Positions 45,165-54,700 of a stretch of DNA of 64,000 nt are shown piece after piece. The number at the start of each line of letters is the position of its first letter. Position 1 is the first letter of the stretch. The translations under genes and the position numbers were made by a program. The notes under the pieces were generated by a model that worked only from the letters and a program-made list of their open reading frames with translations, did not search any database and was not told the DNA's origin. Source of the stretch: Candidatus Kapaibacterium sp. Its GTDB lineage: Bacteria > Bacteroidota > Ignavibacteria > Kapaibacteriales > UBA2268. The stretch is taken from the NCBI GenBank assembly GCA_023957315.1, contig JAMLHE010000014.1:1-64000 (forward strand), read 5' to 3'.

Positions 45165-45762
45165 AAACATAGCCCACGAATTTATTCGTGGGTCACAAAA
45201 TGCCAATGAAATGATAAACCATTTTAATGGTTTGAAAAGGGAAATGTTATGCCACATTCATTCAATAAAATATGGATACATTCAATATGGTCAACCAAAG
45301 ATAGGATGCCCCTAATTGATTTGAGTTTTGAAAATAATTTGTACCAATATATTTCTGAACAACTACTCGAACAAACGTGTCCCGTAAGAATTATCAACGG
45401 AACGTCCGACCATATCCATTGTTTGTTTTTATTAAACCCACAGAAATCAATTGTGGATGTTATCAAACAAATTAAAGGGAGCAGTTCACATTTTGTAAAT
45501 CAAAACAATTTTATTAAAGAGAAATTCGTATGGCAAACAGGTTATGCAGCCTATTCGATTTCGGAGTCAGTTGTGGAAAAGGTTTTCCAATACATTCAAA
45601 ATCAAAAACAACACCATAAAAAGATAACATTTCAGCAAGAATTCGACGATTTTTTGAAAATATATGGGTTTATGAATAAAACGACATGAGCAATGAAAAT
45701 GGATAAATCCATTTATCAAATGTTCAAAAATCGTCCCCACGGTTAAACCGTGTGCTATGTTT
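45165..45762 (+). mobile_element. IS200-like / REP-associated transposon, full element
   Basis: Left end AAACATAGCCCACG with hairpin CCCACGAATTTATTCGTGGG (45173-45192), a second hairpin AAACCATTTTAATGGTTT (45216-45233), the HUH transposase gene, then ATGGATAAATCCAT (45698-45712) and the right-end hairpin ending CGTGTGCTATGTTT (45749-45762, one mismatch to the inverted left end). Subterminal hairpins instead of classical inverted repeats fit IS200/REP elements. Confidence 0.75.
45249..45689 (+). CDS. IS200-like HUH transposase (REP-associated tyrosine transposase)
   Basis: 146 residues, Y1 transposase family. The HUH motif is His55-Ile-His57 (SDHIHCLF) and the nucleophile is Tyr115 (QYIQNQKQHH). 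WSTKDRMPLI and VWQTGYAAYSISES are typical blocks. The protein cuts and joins single-stranded DNA at hairpin ends. The SD AAAAGGGA lies 8 bases before the ATG, directly behind the AAACCATT..AATGGTTT hairpin, which could expose or hide it. It is intact and full length for the family. Confidence 0.9.
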   Translation: MPHSFNKIWIHSIWSTKDRMPLIDLSFENNLYQYISEQLLEQTCPVRIINGTSDHIHCLFLLNPQKSIVDVIKQIKGSSSHFVNQNNFIKEKFVWQTGYAAYSISESVVEKVFQYIQNQKQHHKKITFQQEFDDFLKIYGFMNKTT

Positions 45763-45905
45763 TCGTTCATTTTTTCCCCACGGTTAAAACCGTGGGCTAT
45801 GTTTGTCTTTCTCGTGTTTCTTTTCCCACGGTTGAAACCGTGGGCTATGTTTATTTTTCTTGTGGTTTCTTTGTTTCCCCACCGTAGAAATCGTGGGCTA
45901 TGTAA
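45730..45905. repeat. REP-like hairpin array right of the transposase
   Basis: Four right-end-type hairpins: CCCACGGTTAAACCGTG (45736-45752), CCCACGGTTAAAACCGTGGG (45778-45795), CCCACGGTTGAAACCGTGGG (45825-45843) and a decayed CCACCGTAGAAATCGTGG (45880-45897), each followed by GCTATG. They end a few bases before the stop of the ABC transporter gene. No gene between 45690 and 45911. Confidence 0.75.
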
Positions 45906-45911
45906 TCCCCC

Positions 45912-47660
45912 TCACAACTCCTCAATCTCCTTCGCTAATTGTTGGAGGCGGAATATGTTGGCGTATTTGCCGTTTAATGTGACTAATTGCTCGTGGTTGC
46001 CCGATTCGGCGATTTTGCCTTTGTCGAGCAAGATAATGTTGTCGGCATTCATCACGGTTGAAATCCTGTGCGAGATAATAATTGTGGTGCGGTCTTTCAT
46101 GAATTCCTTCAAATTGCCCAATACGAACGATTCTGTCGCCGAATCCACGGCTGAGAGCGAATCATCGAGTATCAGAATCGATGGATTGGTAATCATGGCG
46201 CGTGCTATCGAAACTCGTTGCTTCTGCCCACCCGAAAGTGTGATGCCACGCTCGCCAAGCATTGTGTCGTAGCCGTTTTGGAAAGTCAGGACTTCCTCGT
46301 GCAACTTGCATTTTTCGGCAACGGCAATAATTTCTTCCATCGTAGCTCTGGGATTGCCAAAACTGATATTGCCCTTGATTGTATCCGAAAACAGGAATGG
46401 CTCTTGCGGCACGACCGAAATATGCTTTCTTAGCAAATCAATCGGAATACTTTTCAAATTATGTCCGTCAATTTTAATTGCACCGGAATTCGTTTCAAAA
46501 AGCCGCAAAAGCAAATTAATAATCGTTGATTTGCCGGTGCCAACCGAACCCACGATACCCAAAGTTTTCCCCTTAGAAATTCGGAACGAAATATCATCTA
46601 ACACTATGTTTTCAGTGCTCGGATATTTGTAATTAATTGAATCGAACTCGACTTCGCCCTCAATTTTCTTAATCGAATTATCAGTTTCGCTGTTGTTGGC
46701 AATCTCCGGAACCTCTTCGAGCAACTTGCCGAGACGCGCTGAGGAAGCCGCTCCCCGTTGAATTAGGTTCGTAACCCAACCAATCGCTGCCACGGGCCAC
46801 ACCAAAAGCTCGAGATAAATGAAAAATTGCGCCAAATCTCCCAAAGAAGCCCGCCCATCAATAACCAAATTACCGCCATAAGCAAGAACTGCAATATGAG
46901 ACAAGCCTACAAGCACCATCAGCAAAGGCATGAATATGGCTTCGATACGTGCAAGACGCAGATTTTTGAACAAATACTCTTTGCTCATTGCTGCAAATCG
47001 AGTGTATTCGTAAAATTCGCGCGTGTATGCCCTGATTACTCGAACTCCGGAAATACTTTCCTGTGCTTGTGTGGTAAGTTCTGCAAATTTCGACTGCACA
47101 TCTTTAAATGCAATATGAATTTTCTTGCCAACTAAATAAGTCGCATACGCTATGAATGGCAGCGGAATCAGACCTATCATCGTTATTTCGGGATTCAGAG
47201 TAAGCATGAAATACAGTGCAAAAGTAAAAGTTGTGACCGTATTTGCGGAATACATGATTGCAGGACCCAGAAATTCCCTCGCCGCCGGAATATCGTTTGT
47301 AGCGTGAGCCATCAGATTCCCCGTCGGATTTTTGTGAAAGAAATTCATAGATTGGCTCTGAATCGAATTGAGCAAATCTTTCCGCAAATCATACTCGATT
47401 TCACGCGATGCTACAATTATCATTCGACGAGTTAGGAACATGAAATATCCCGCAAACGCCGTCAGCAGCAATATGTACAAAATATTGAGCAATATTTTGT
47501 TCATATCATAATTGCCGTCAACAATCATGTCAATCGTTGTACCGACCAATCTCGGCACGTATGTGGCGCAAAGATTAGCAATCGTTACAACAATCAAACC
47601 CAAAATCAGCTTTTTCTTGTAGCGCTTCAAATATGGTATTAATCTGTATAACTCCTTCAT
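45912..47660 (-). CDS. ABC transporter, ATP-binding and permease fusion (MdlB/MsbA type)
   Basis: 582 residues, half transporter. The N-terminal ABC_membrane domain (about 1-310) has six helices (start YLKRYKKKLILGLIVVTI). The nucleotide-binding domain has Walker A GSVGTGKSTI, the signature LSGGQKQR, Walker B SILILDDSLSAVD and the H-loop ISHR. It acts in the inner membrane as a homodimer or with a second half; such proteins export lipids, glycan precursors or drugs. Its ATG overlaps the stop of the UDP-glucuronate decarboxylase gene (TAATG at 47662-47658), hinting at a role in surface glycan export. Confidence 0.9.
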   Translation of the reverse strand: MKELYRLIPYLKRYKKKLILGLIVVTIANLCATYVPRLVGTTIDMIVDGNYDMNKILLNILYILLLTAFAGYFMFLTRRMIIVASREIEYDLRKDLLNSIQSQSMNFFHKNPTGNLMAHATNDIPAAREFLGPAIMYSANTVTTFTFALYFMLTLNPEITMIGLIPLPFIAYATYLVGKKIHIAFKDVQSKFAELTTQAQESISGVRVIRAYTREFYEYTRFAAMSKEYLFKNLRLARIEAIFMPLLMVLVGLSHIAVLAYGGNLVIDGRASLGDLAQFFIYLELLVWPVAAIGWVTNLIQRGAASSARLGKLLEEVPEIANNSETDNSIKKIEGEVEFDSINYKYPSTENIVLDDISFRISKGKTLGIVGSVGTGKSTIINLLLRLFETNSGAIKIDGHNLKSIPIDLLRKHISVVPQEPFLFSDTIKGNISFGNPRATMEEIIAVAEKCKLHEEVLTFQNGYDTMLGERGITLSGGQKQRVSIARAMITNPSILILDDSLSAVDSATESFVLGNLKEFMKDRTTIIISHRISTVMNADNIILLDKGKIAESGNHEQLVTLNGKYANIFRLQQLAKEIEEL

Positions 47661-48601
47661 TATACTAAATTTAGCCTCTTTTTGAAGTCAGCAATTGTGC
47701 GCATGAGCCCTGCTTTGCGTTCTACTTTTGGTTCCCAATTCAATATCTCACTCGCCCGAGTAATATTCGGTTGGCGAACTTTTGGGTCGTCGGAAGGCAA
47801 ATCTTCGAAAACAACTTTACTTCGGGAGCCTGTCAGTTCGATAATTTCTTTGGCTAATTCAAGCATTGTCAATTCTGCCGGATTGCCGATGTTTACCGGG
47901 TCTGTCTCATCACTCAGCAACAGGCGATAAATCCCCTCAATCAAATCGTCCACATAGCAAACCGAGCGTGTTTGGGCGCCATCACCGTAAACAGTTACGT
48001 CTTCATTTTTTAGCGCTTGATTGATAAAATTGGGAATTGCTCTGCCATCTTGCAATCTCATTCGTGGTCCGTAAGTATTGAAAATGCGCACAATGCGGGT
48101 TTCGACGCCATGATAGCGGTGATAAGCCATTGTCAGCGCTTCGGCAAACCGCTTTGCTTCGTCATAAACGCCGCGATAGCCCACAGGATTGACATTTCCC
48201 CAGTAATCTTCGGGTTGCGGGTGAATCAACGGGTCGCCATAAACTTCGCTGGTGCTTGCTAAAAGGATTCTCGCATTTTTAGCTTTTGCCAATCCAAGCG
48301 CCTTATGAGTGCCAAGCGAACCTACTTTGAGCGTCTGAATGGGCAACTTCAGGTAATCTATAGGCGAGGCGGGAGACGCAAAATGCAAAATATAGTCCAA
48401 ATCGCCTTCTACATATACGTAATTTGTAACATCGTGGAGTATGAATTTGAAATTGGGATTGCCCATCAAATGAGCTATGTTGTCTGGTGAACCGGTCACG
48501 AAATTGTCCATACACACTACTTCGTAACCCTCTGCTATAAATTTGTCGCACAGATGCGAGCCCAAAAATCCTGCTCCACCTGTAATTAATACTTTTGCCA
48601 T
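47660..48601 (-). CDS. UDP-glucuronate decarboxylase (UXS-type SDR)
   Basis: 313 residues, cytoplasmic extended [20 protein letters not shown] is the NAD-binding start, [32 protein letters not shown] and [17 protein letters not shown] (catalytic Tyr and Lys) are the UXS blocks; [10 protein letters not shown] is conserved. It oxidises and decarboxylates UDP-glucuronate to UDP-xylose. Length is typical. It is first in a two-gene operon with the ABC exporter. UDP-glucose dehydrogenase, its supplier, is not in the window. Confidence 0.9.
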   Translation of the reverse strand: MAKVLITGGAGFLGSHLCDKFIAEGYEVVCMDNFVTGSPDNIAHLMGNPNFKFILHDVTNYVYVEGDLDYILHFASPASPIDYLKLPIQTLKVGSLGTHKALGLAKAKNARILLASTSEVYGDPLIHPQPEDYWGNVNPVGYRGVYDEAKRFAEALTMAYHRYHGVETRIVRIFNTYGPRMRLQDGRAIPNFINQALKNEDVTVYGDGAQTRSVCYVDDLIEGIYRLLLSDETDPVNIGNPAELTMLELAKEIIELTGSRSKVVFEDLPSDDPKVRQPNITRASEILNWEPKVERKAGLMRTIADFKKRLNLV

Positions 48602-48742
48602 TAAAAATCCGAAATTATATTACAATTTTAAGAAAATCTACACCAAAAATCAATAAAAATTTGAATATCACCGAAAATATATACAAATTTGCTTAGAGTA
48701 ATTTTTTCGTTTAATATTGTATTTTTTCCGAAATGTAATTTG

Positions 48743-50953
48743 ATGAACGCAAACGAGATTCAATATATAAAAGGTGTCGGACCCAAAAGAGCCGAAATAC
48801 TTGCAGAAGCAGGAATTTTGGCACCTGACGATTTGGTCACATACTTCCCGGCATCGTACATTGACCGCAACGCTCGGACTACAATCAGCAATCTGTTTCG
48901 CGAGCTTGGTAGCCACGATATGATTGATGTGGAATTGACAAGTAGCGTAGGATTTCGGTCTATTTCTACAATCGTAGCCAAAATTATCAAAAAGTCCGAA
49001 AATTCATTCGGCAAAAAACGCAAATTTCTGAAGCTGACTTTGAGCGATGGCAGTGGAACTAATGCAAGCATTTTCTTTTGGAATTATGTCCAATATTATT
49101 CCAAGCATTATCAGGAAGGGCAGATTCTCGCGGTCAGTGGCAAAGCCGAGATTGACAAGTATAATTCCGTAAACTTTTCTCATCCCGAGATTGACATTTT
49201 GGAATCGGACGATGCGCGTATGTACGAGAGCGGGATGATTTTGCCGAAATACCGAATTACGGAGAAGATGGCAAAAGGCGGCATCACGAACAAAATGCTC
49301 AGTAATATCATCAATCAACTGCTCGAAGCGAACACTATCAGGCTTTCAGAATCTTTACCGGACACAATCCGAAAAACTTTGAATATGCCTGATATAAAAT
49401 CTACCGTGCTGAATCTGCATTTCCCGCAATCGGAGGATTTGCTCAATCGTGCAAGGTGGCGAATCAAATTTGAGGAGATATTTTATTTTCTGATGAAAGT
49501 AGAAAGCATCAAGCACAAGTCTAAAACGAGCGAAAATGCTTATCTAATCGAAGGGAAGAGCAAATTGGCTCGGCAACTATACGATAGTTTGCCATTTGAA
49601 TTGACGTCCGACCAAAAGAAGGTGCTGAATGAAATCGCCGGTGATTTTCGCTCCGGGCAAGCTATGAATCGCTTGCTGCAAGGCGATGTCGGCTCGGGCA
49701 AAACGATTGTAGCCGCATTGTCAATTTTGATGGCGATAGATGCAGGCTTTCAATGCGGATTGATGGCGCCGACGGAAATTTTAGCCGAGCAACATTACAG
49801 CAACTTGAGCAAAGTATTCGAGCCGCTGGGTCTGGAAATTTTCAGACTTATGGGTGGGCAAACAGGCAAACAACGAAAATATGCACTCGAAAAAATTGCT
49901 GATGGAACAGCACATCTCATCATCGGCACTCATGCCATGTTTAGCGAAAATATTATGTACAAAAATTTAGCATATTTGGTAATTGACGAGCAGCACCGCT
50001 TCGGCGTCAAGCAAAGGGGTGATTTGATTAATCTGAGCAAAAATTCATCCGAATCGAAAGTGATGCCGCACGTTTTGGTGATGTCGGCGACACCGATTCC
50101 GCGAACGCTGACTATGACTGTTTACGGCGATTTGGACGTGTCAATCATTAAGACTATGCCCAAAAACCGGATTCCAATCAAGACCTATGTATCGTTCGAC
50201 AGCAAAAGGGAGGAAATTTACGATTTTGTCCGGCGAAACGCAAGCGATGGCGGTCAGGCATTCATCGTGTTCCCTTTGGTCGAAAAATCCGAGAAAATGG
50301 AAGAATTGAAATCGGCAACCGAGCATTTTGAATTTTTATCAAAGGATATTTTCCCCGAATTGCAGTGTGGTTTGGTTCATGGGCAAATGCACTGGAGCGA
50401 GAAAGAGGACGCTATGCAAAAATTTTTGGCAAAGGAATATGACATTTTGGTGGCGACGACTGTGATTGAAGTCGGCATTGATATTCCGAATGCAAATATA
50501 ATGTTAATTGAAAATGCCGAACGCTTCGGATTGTCGCAATTGCACCAACTTCGGGGCAGAGTGGGGCGCGGTACTCGCGAATCCTATTGCATTCTGATGA
50601 CCAAGGACAACTACCAATACAGCATGAAACGCGGGACTGATTCGACTGACGAGCGAATAACAGCGATTGCGAGATTGAAAACGATGGTGCAAACCACCGA
50701 CGGATTTGAAATTGCCGAAACCGATATGAAGCTGCGTGGTCCCGGCGACATAATGGGAACCAAGCAATCGGGACTGCCGGAGTTCAAATACCTAAGTCTT
50801 GCGGAAGACGGCGAAATCATCGCTCAAGCCAAAAAAGCAATCGAATATTTGCTCCGCGACGACCCAAAATTGAACAAAACACAGAATTTGCAAGTGCGCG
50901 CCAAATTAGTGAAGCTACTGCGTGGCAGCGACAATTATTTCGAGATAGCGTAA
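48743..50953 (+). CDS. recG: ATP-dependent DNA helicase RecG
   Basis: 736 residues from the ATG at 48743 (MNANEIQYIKGVGPKRAEIL), the conserved family start; a TTG 18 codons upstream adds only hydrophobic non-conserved residues. The N-terminal wedge OB domain (about 60-180) recognises branched DNA. The helicase core has Walker A GDVGSGKT, the DEQH box, VMSATPIPRTL, and motif VI QLRGRVGRG. RecG reverses stalled forks and processes Holliday junctions and R-loops. The stop adjoins the stop of a convergent MATE remnant with no gap. Confidence 0.96.
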   Translation: MNANEIQYIKGVGPKRAEILAEAGILAPDDLVTYFPASYIDRNARTTISNLFRELGSHDMIDVELTSSVGFRSISTIVAKIIKKSENSFGKKRKFLKLTLSDGSGTNASIFFWNYVQYYSKHYQEGQILAVSGKAEIDKYNSVNFSHPEIDILESDDARMYESGMILPKYRITEKMAKGGITNKMLSNIINQLLEANTIRLSESLPDTIRKTLNMPDIKSTVLNLHFPQSEDLLNRARWRIKFEEIFYFLMKVESIKHKSKTSENAYLIEGKSKLARQLYDSLPFELTSDQKKVLNEIAGDFRSGQAMNRLLQGDVGSGKTIVAALSILMAIDAGFQCGLMAPTEILAEQHYSNLSKVFEPLGLEIFRLMGGQTGKQRKYALEKIADGTAHLIIGTHAMFSENIMYKNLAYLVIDEQHRFGVKQRGDLINLSKNSSESKVMPHVLVMSATPIPRTLTMTVYGDLDVSIIKTMPKNRIPIKTYVSFDSKREEIYDFVRRNASDGGQAFIVFPLVEKSEKMEELKSATEHFEFLSKDIFPELQCGLVHGQMHWSEKEDAMQKFLAKEYDILVATTVIEVGIDIPNANIMLIENAERFGLSQLHQLRGRVGRGTRESYCILMTKDNYQYSMKRGTDSTDERITAIARLKTMVQTTDGFEIAETDMKLRGPGDIMGTKQSGLPEFKYLSLAEDGEIIAQAKKAIEYLLRDDPKLNKTQNLQVRAKLVKLLRGSDNYFEIA

Positions 50954-51180
50954 CTACACCACCTCTCTCGACACTTTAACGAATCTGAAAAAGAGCAAGA
51001 CGACGGCAGTGCCAAGCCCAAATAAATAGCCGAGCCAAACGCCGTAGGCGCCGTAGTCAAAGACAAATGCTAAGGTGTAGCCCGTTGGTATGCCGACGCA
51101 CCAATAAGCTATTAATGCAGTCAAAGTCGGGATTTTGACATCCTTCAAGCCACGCAATGCACCCAAAGATACTACTTTCG
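50954..51180 (-). pseudogene. MATE efflux protein, C-terminal remnant
   Basis: About 70 codons equal to the last 69 residues of the MATE protein at 56959-58296, with only about six substitutions (GALRGLKDVKIPTLTAL, AYWCVGIPTGYTLAFVF, FFRFVKVSREVV). Similarity stops sharply at about 51180; upstream there is no continuation. The DNA copies are about 85% alike by eye. Not expected to be functional. Confidence 0.85.
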
Positions 51181-51740
51181 CCTTATGCTTTACGCGAAGA
51201 CATAATCCTAAACCAATTTTAAACCAAGCAAATTTCCAAGAAATACCTCATAAGTTAGAAGTTAAGAAAAAATTTTATTATTTTTTTTTCCAAAAAAATT
51301 AATAAAATTCTGTTATAAGTGTTAAACTATCTCTTGGATATTTTTCGCTTTTATACGATGCTATCCATGAAGCATTTAGTGAATGTAATTAATAGCATGA
51401 ACTTTTTTACAATCCATATTGTCTATAATCATCTAAATCACAGGTGAATCAAAGCGATACAGCTATTCATAGCAGAATGTTATTATGTAGTTTTATTCTT
51501 CAGGTGATAATTTATATGAAGCTAAAATGTATGCAAGCCTAATAATTATATTAAGTGATTGATTTTGATTAATATTAGTTCATTAATCATGAAATTGACC
51601 ATGAACACTAACAAAAAAAAATCAAAAAAATCAAAAAAAAAATGTAACAAATCAAATTTTCACTTGTTTTTTGCATATAGAAAGAGTACTGAAATTTAAA
51701 AACATTTCATATTTATTGACATATTAAGATTGGAGGATTT
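51181..51740. other. AT-rich gap between MATE remnant and the 1510-residue gene
   Basis: 560 bp without a credible gene. It includes A/T homopolymers (A-rich at 51611-51645) and presumably the promoter of the following gene; no clean TAnnTTTG box is seen. The left edge is the breakpoint of the MATE remnant. Confidence 0.5.
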
Positions 51741-54700
51741 ATGAAAACCAAAATTACCCTATTGATAATCATGGGTATATTTCTTGCAGGATTTATTCAC
51801 AATAGCGCAGTCGCCCAAGACGATTTGGTAGATTCGTTTAAAGAGAATCTGCCACAATTATTGAATTCGAACAATGCAGGGACATTGTTCTGGGTTACAT
51901 TTCATCCATGTTGGGAAGATCCTGGTCCGAACAACGCACTCCGGCTTTATGTTTCTTCCTCAGTTGCTACAACAGTAACTTTAGAAATACCGGGGTTGGC
52001 TATTTTTAGACAAAAAGTCACCATTCCAAATGACGTAATTGAGTTTCCTCTGCCCCCAACTGAAGGTCAAGCTTATTCAAAAGGCAGTGGAGGTTTGCCA
52101 ATTAGACCCCAACCCGCTCAGGTATGGGAAGGGAGAGCAATCAGGATTAGTGCAGACTATCCGATTATTGTCTATGGTGTAACTCGTTACCAATATACTT
52201 CAGATGGTTACTTAGCACTTCCTGTTAGTTCGTTGGGGAAAAAATATCAGGTTGCTTCTTATGAAGACCCTACTAATAATACAGGTCAATTCCTACCATC
52301 ATATACAAGTATTGTAGGTGTTTATGATAACACAAAAGTAACATTTCGTCTTGGTGGTTACGAGAATGCGCGGGTTCCACTTTTAGATGGGTCAGAACTC
52401 AGAGCAAATGAAGTAATGAGAACTACAATAAACGAAGGTGACATTTGGTTAATTCCGGGTATAGGGGCTTTCAATGACCTAACCGGTAGTACAATTAATG
52501 CTACAAAACCTGTCAATGTGCTTTCCGGGAATTTCTGTGCTTACATACCCTCACATATTGGTTATTGTGACTTCATAATTGAACAAGAATTGCCCGAAAA
52601 TGTTTGGGGTAAAAAGTACCACGTCACCCCAATTCAAGGCAGAAAAAAATATACACTTATAAAAATCTTTGCTAAAAAGCCCATGACTCAGTACTTTTTT
52701 GATGGATTACCTTCCGGTACAATTCAAAGTGCAGGTGGTCTGAGAGAAAGAGGTTGGATGGAAACTCGTGCAGGAGCTGATGACAATCCGAGACCTGTGG
52801 TAGTTTCGTCTAACGAAGCAATCAATGTAGTTCAGTATAATCCCGGACAAGATGATGACGGTGTCTCGAATGACCCCTTCCAATTGCAACTTTCTCCAAT
52901 ACAGCAATATCAGACTGAAATCGTATTCAACACCCCCGGTATTCGTGGTGGGTTTGGTTTTAAAGATAATTTTATCAATATTGCATACAAGGCTACTATT
53001 GATAACGGACTTCCACAAGATATGGAAATAGCAGAAGTTATTGACGGACAATTCAGATGGATTCCTCTCGAAGCATTTTCCGGCAATCCGGGAACTCCAT
53101 TTAATGATTATGATGAAGACGGTAGAAGATACTATTCCAAAACTGTCAAATTGTTGTATGACGGCGTTTACAAACTTCGTGCAAATGACCCATTCGTGGC
53201 ATATGCGTATGGTTATGATAATTATGACTCATATGGTTTCCCGACTTCAGTTGCAACTGCTGACTTGGAAACACCCGATACTTTAGCACCTTATGTTTCT
53301 TTCATGCAAGACTGCTCCGGTGATGTTGCGGGCGAAGTCATTGACGAACCGCGTATTGACCCGGAAAATCGCTCGAATCTCGGTTTGATTTTCATGGATG
53401 TTTCAAAAAGTTATAATTTCAAATTTAATGTCGAAGAATATATAATGGGTACTTCACCAAGAACTACATGGACTTTAAAAGTAAATGATGAAACTTTGAA
53501 TGGTGTAGCCCATCTTGTATTCATGGATAGAGCCGGTAATAGAAAAGACACTGTTATCGAACACTATGCTCTAAGCCCTACATTATCTCCATATAAAGAG
53601 AATTACGGTACATTCAAACTCGTTAATCCACCGACAACTGAAAGCAGGACTTTTACTTTACGTAACGACGGTGAAAGAGAAATCGGAGACAGATACAGTA
53701 TATACGTCACTCTTGATTCAAAAGTAAAAGAAGAAAAACCAAGCGACATTTTCGGATATCAAAACTTCGATTTGATTGGGTATGAAAATGTAAACTTAGC
53801 ACCATTGGCTGTAGGTCAAGAAGTGAAATTTGACGTAATCTTCACAGCTAACGAAGAAGGCTATTTCAAAGATTCAGTAGGAGTAATTGTTATAGAAAAC
53901 TCAACAGGCGACACTTGCGTATTTACATACTTCGCTTTAGTTGAAGCATTCATTGGCAATCCTTATATTAATGCTACCGACCACGATTTCGATTTACAAG
54001 TCGTTAATTCCCGCTCCAATACTGTTGATTTGATTTTAGAGAATCCGAATGTTGGAGCTTATAAAGCAACAACTTCTTTGAAAATCACAGGAATTGAATT
54101 GACAGACGGAATCGGTATCAAAGGTACTGATGAAATTTTTGAGTTCGAGTTACCTGAATTTGACATTAGCAAACTTAGCGAATCAAATCCGATTCTACTC
54201 GAACCAGGTGAATTACTCACAGTTAGAGTTAGTTTCAAACCCGCTTTAGTTCAAGACTATACCGGTACAATCACATGGATTGCCGATACTCAAATTCCTG
54301 ACCATTTAACTGAATTACGCGGTCGCGGTATCCAACCCGGTTTGATTGTAAATGGAGAAAATTGGCAAGAAAGACTTGTTGACCCCAACTCTTATATTAA
54401 TAAAGGTGGAGTTTACGCATTTGACCCATATCCTTCTGCCAATAACGCAATTACTTTAGAAAACAATGGTTCTGCTGAAGTTACGATTAAAAGTGTTACT
54501 ATAACAGAGAATATTCTCGGAAGTGCTTTCAAAACAGATGCAGGGCAAGATTTGTCAAACCCGAATATTTTATCAGGTATATTTGGAAATATGAAAATTG
54601 CTCCAAATTCTAAACGCACAATTCCTGTGTATTTCCACCCAACTACAAATGGCAATCATAACTTAGTCCTTACATTCAATAGCGATGCACCGGATGACCC

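Noticed and set aside
45757-46272. Plus-strand 171-residue reading frame opposite the ABC transporter
   Set aside because: Its first 45 residues translate the hairpin array in repeats and the rest is antisense to a well-conserved nucleotide-binding domain.
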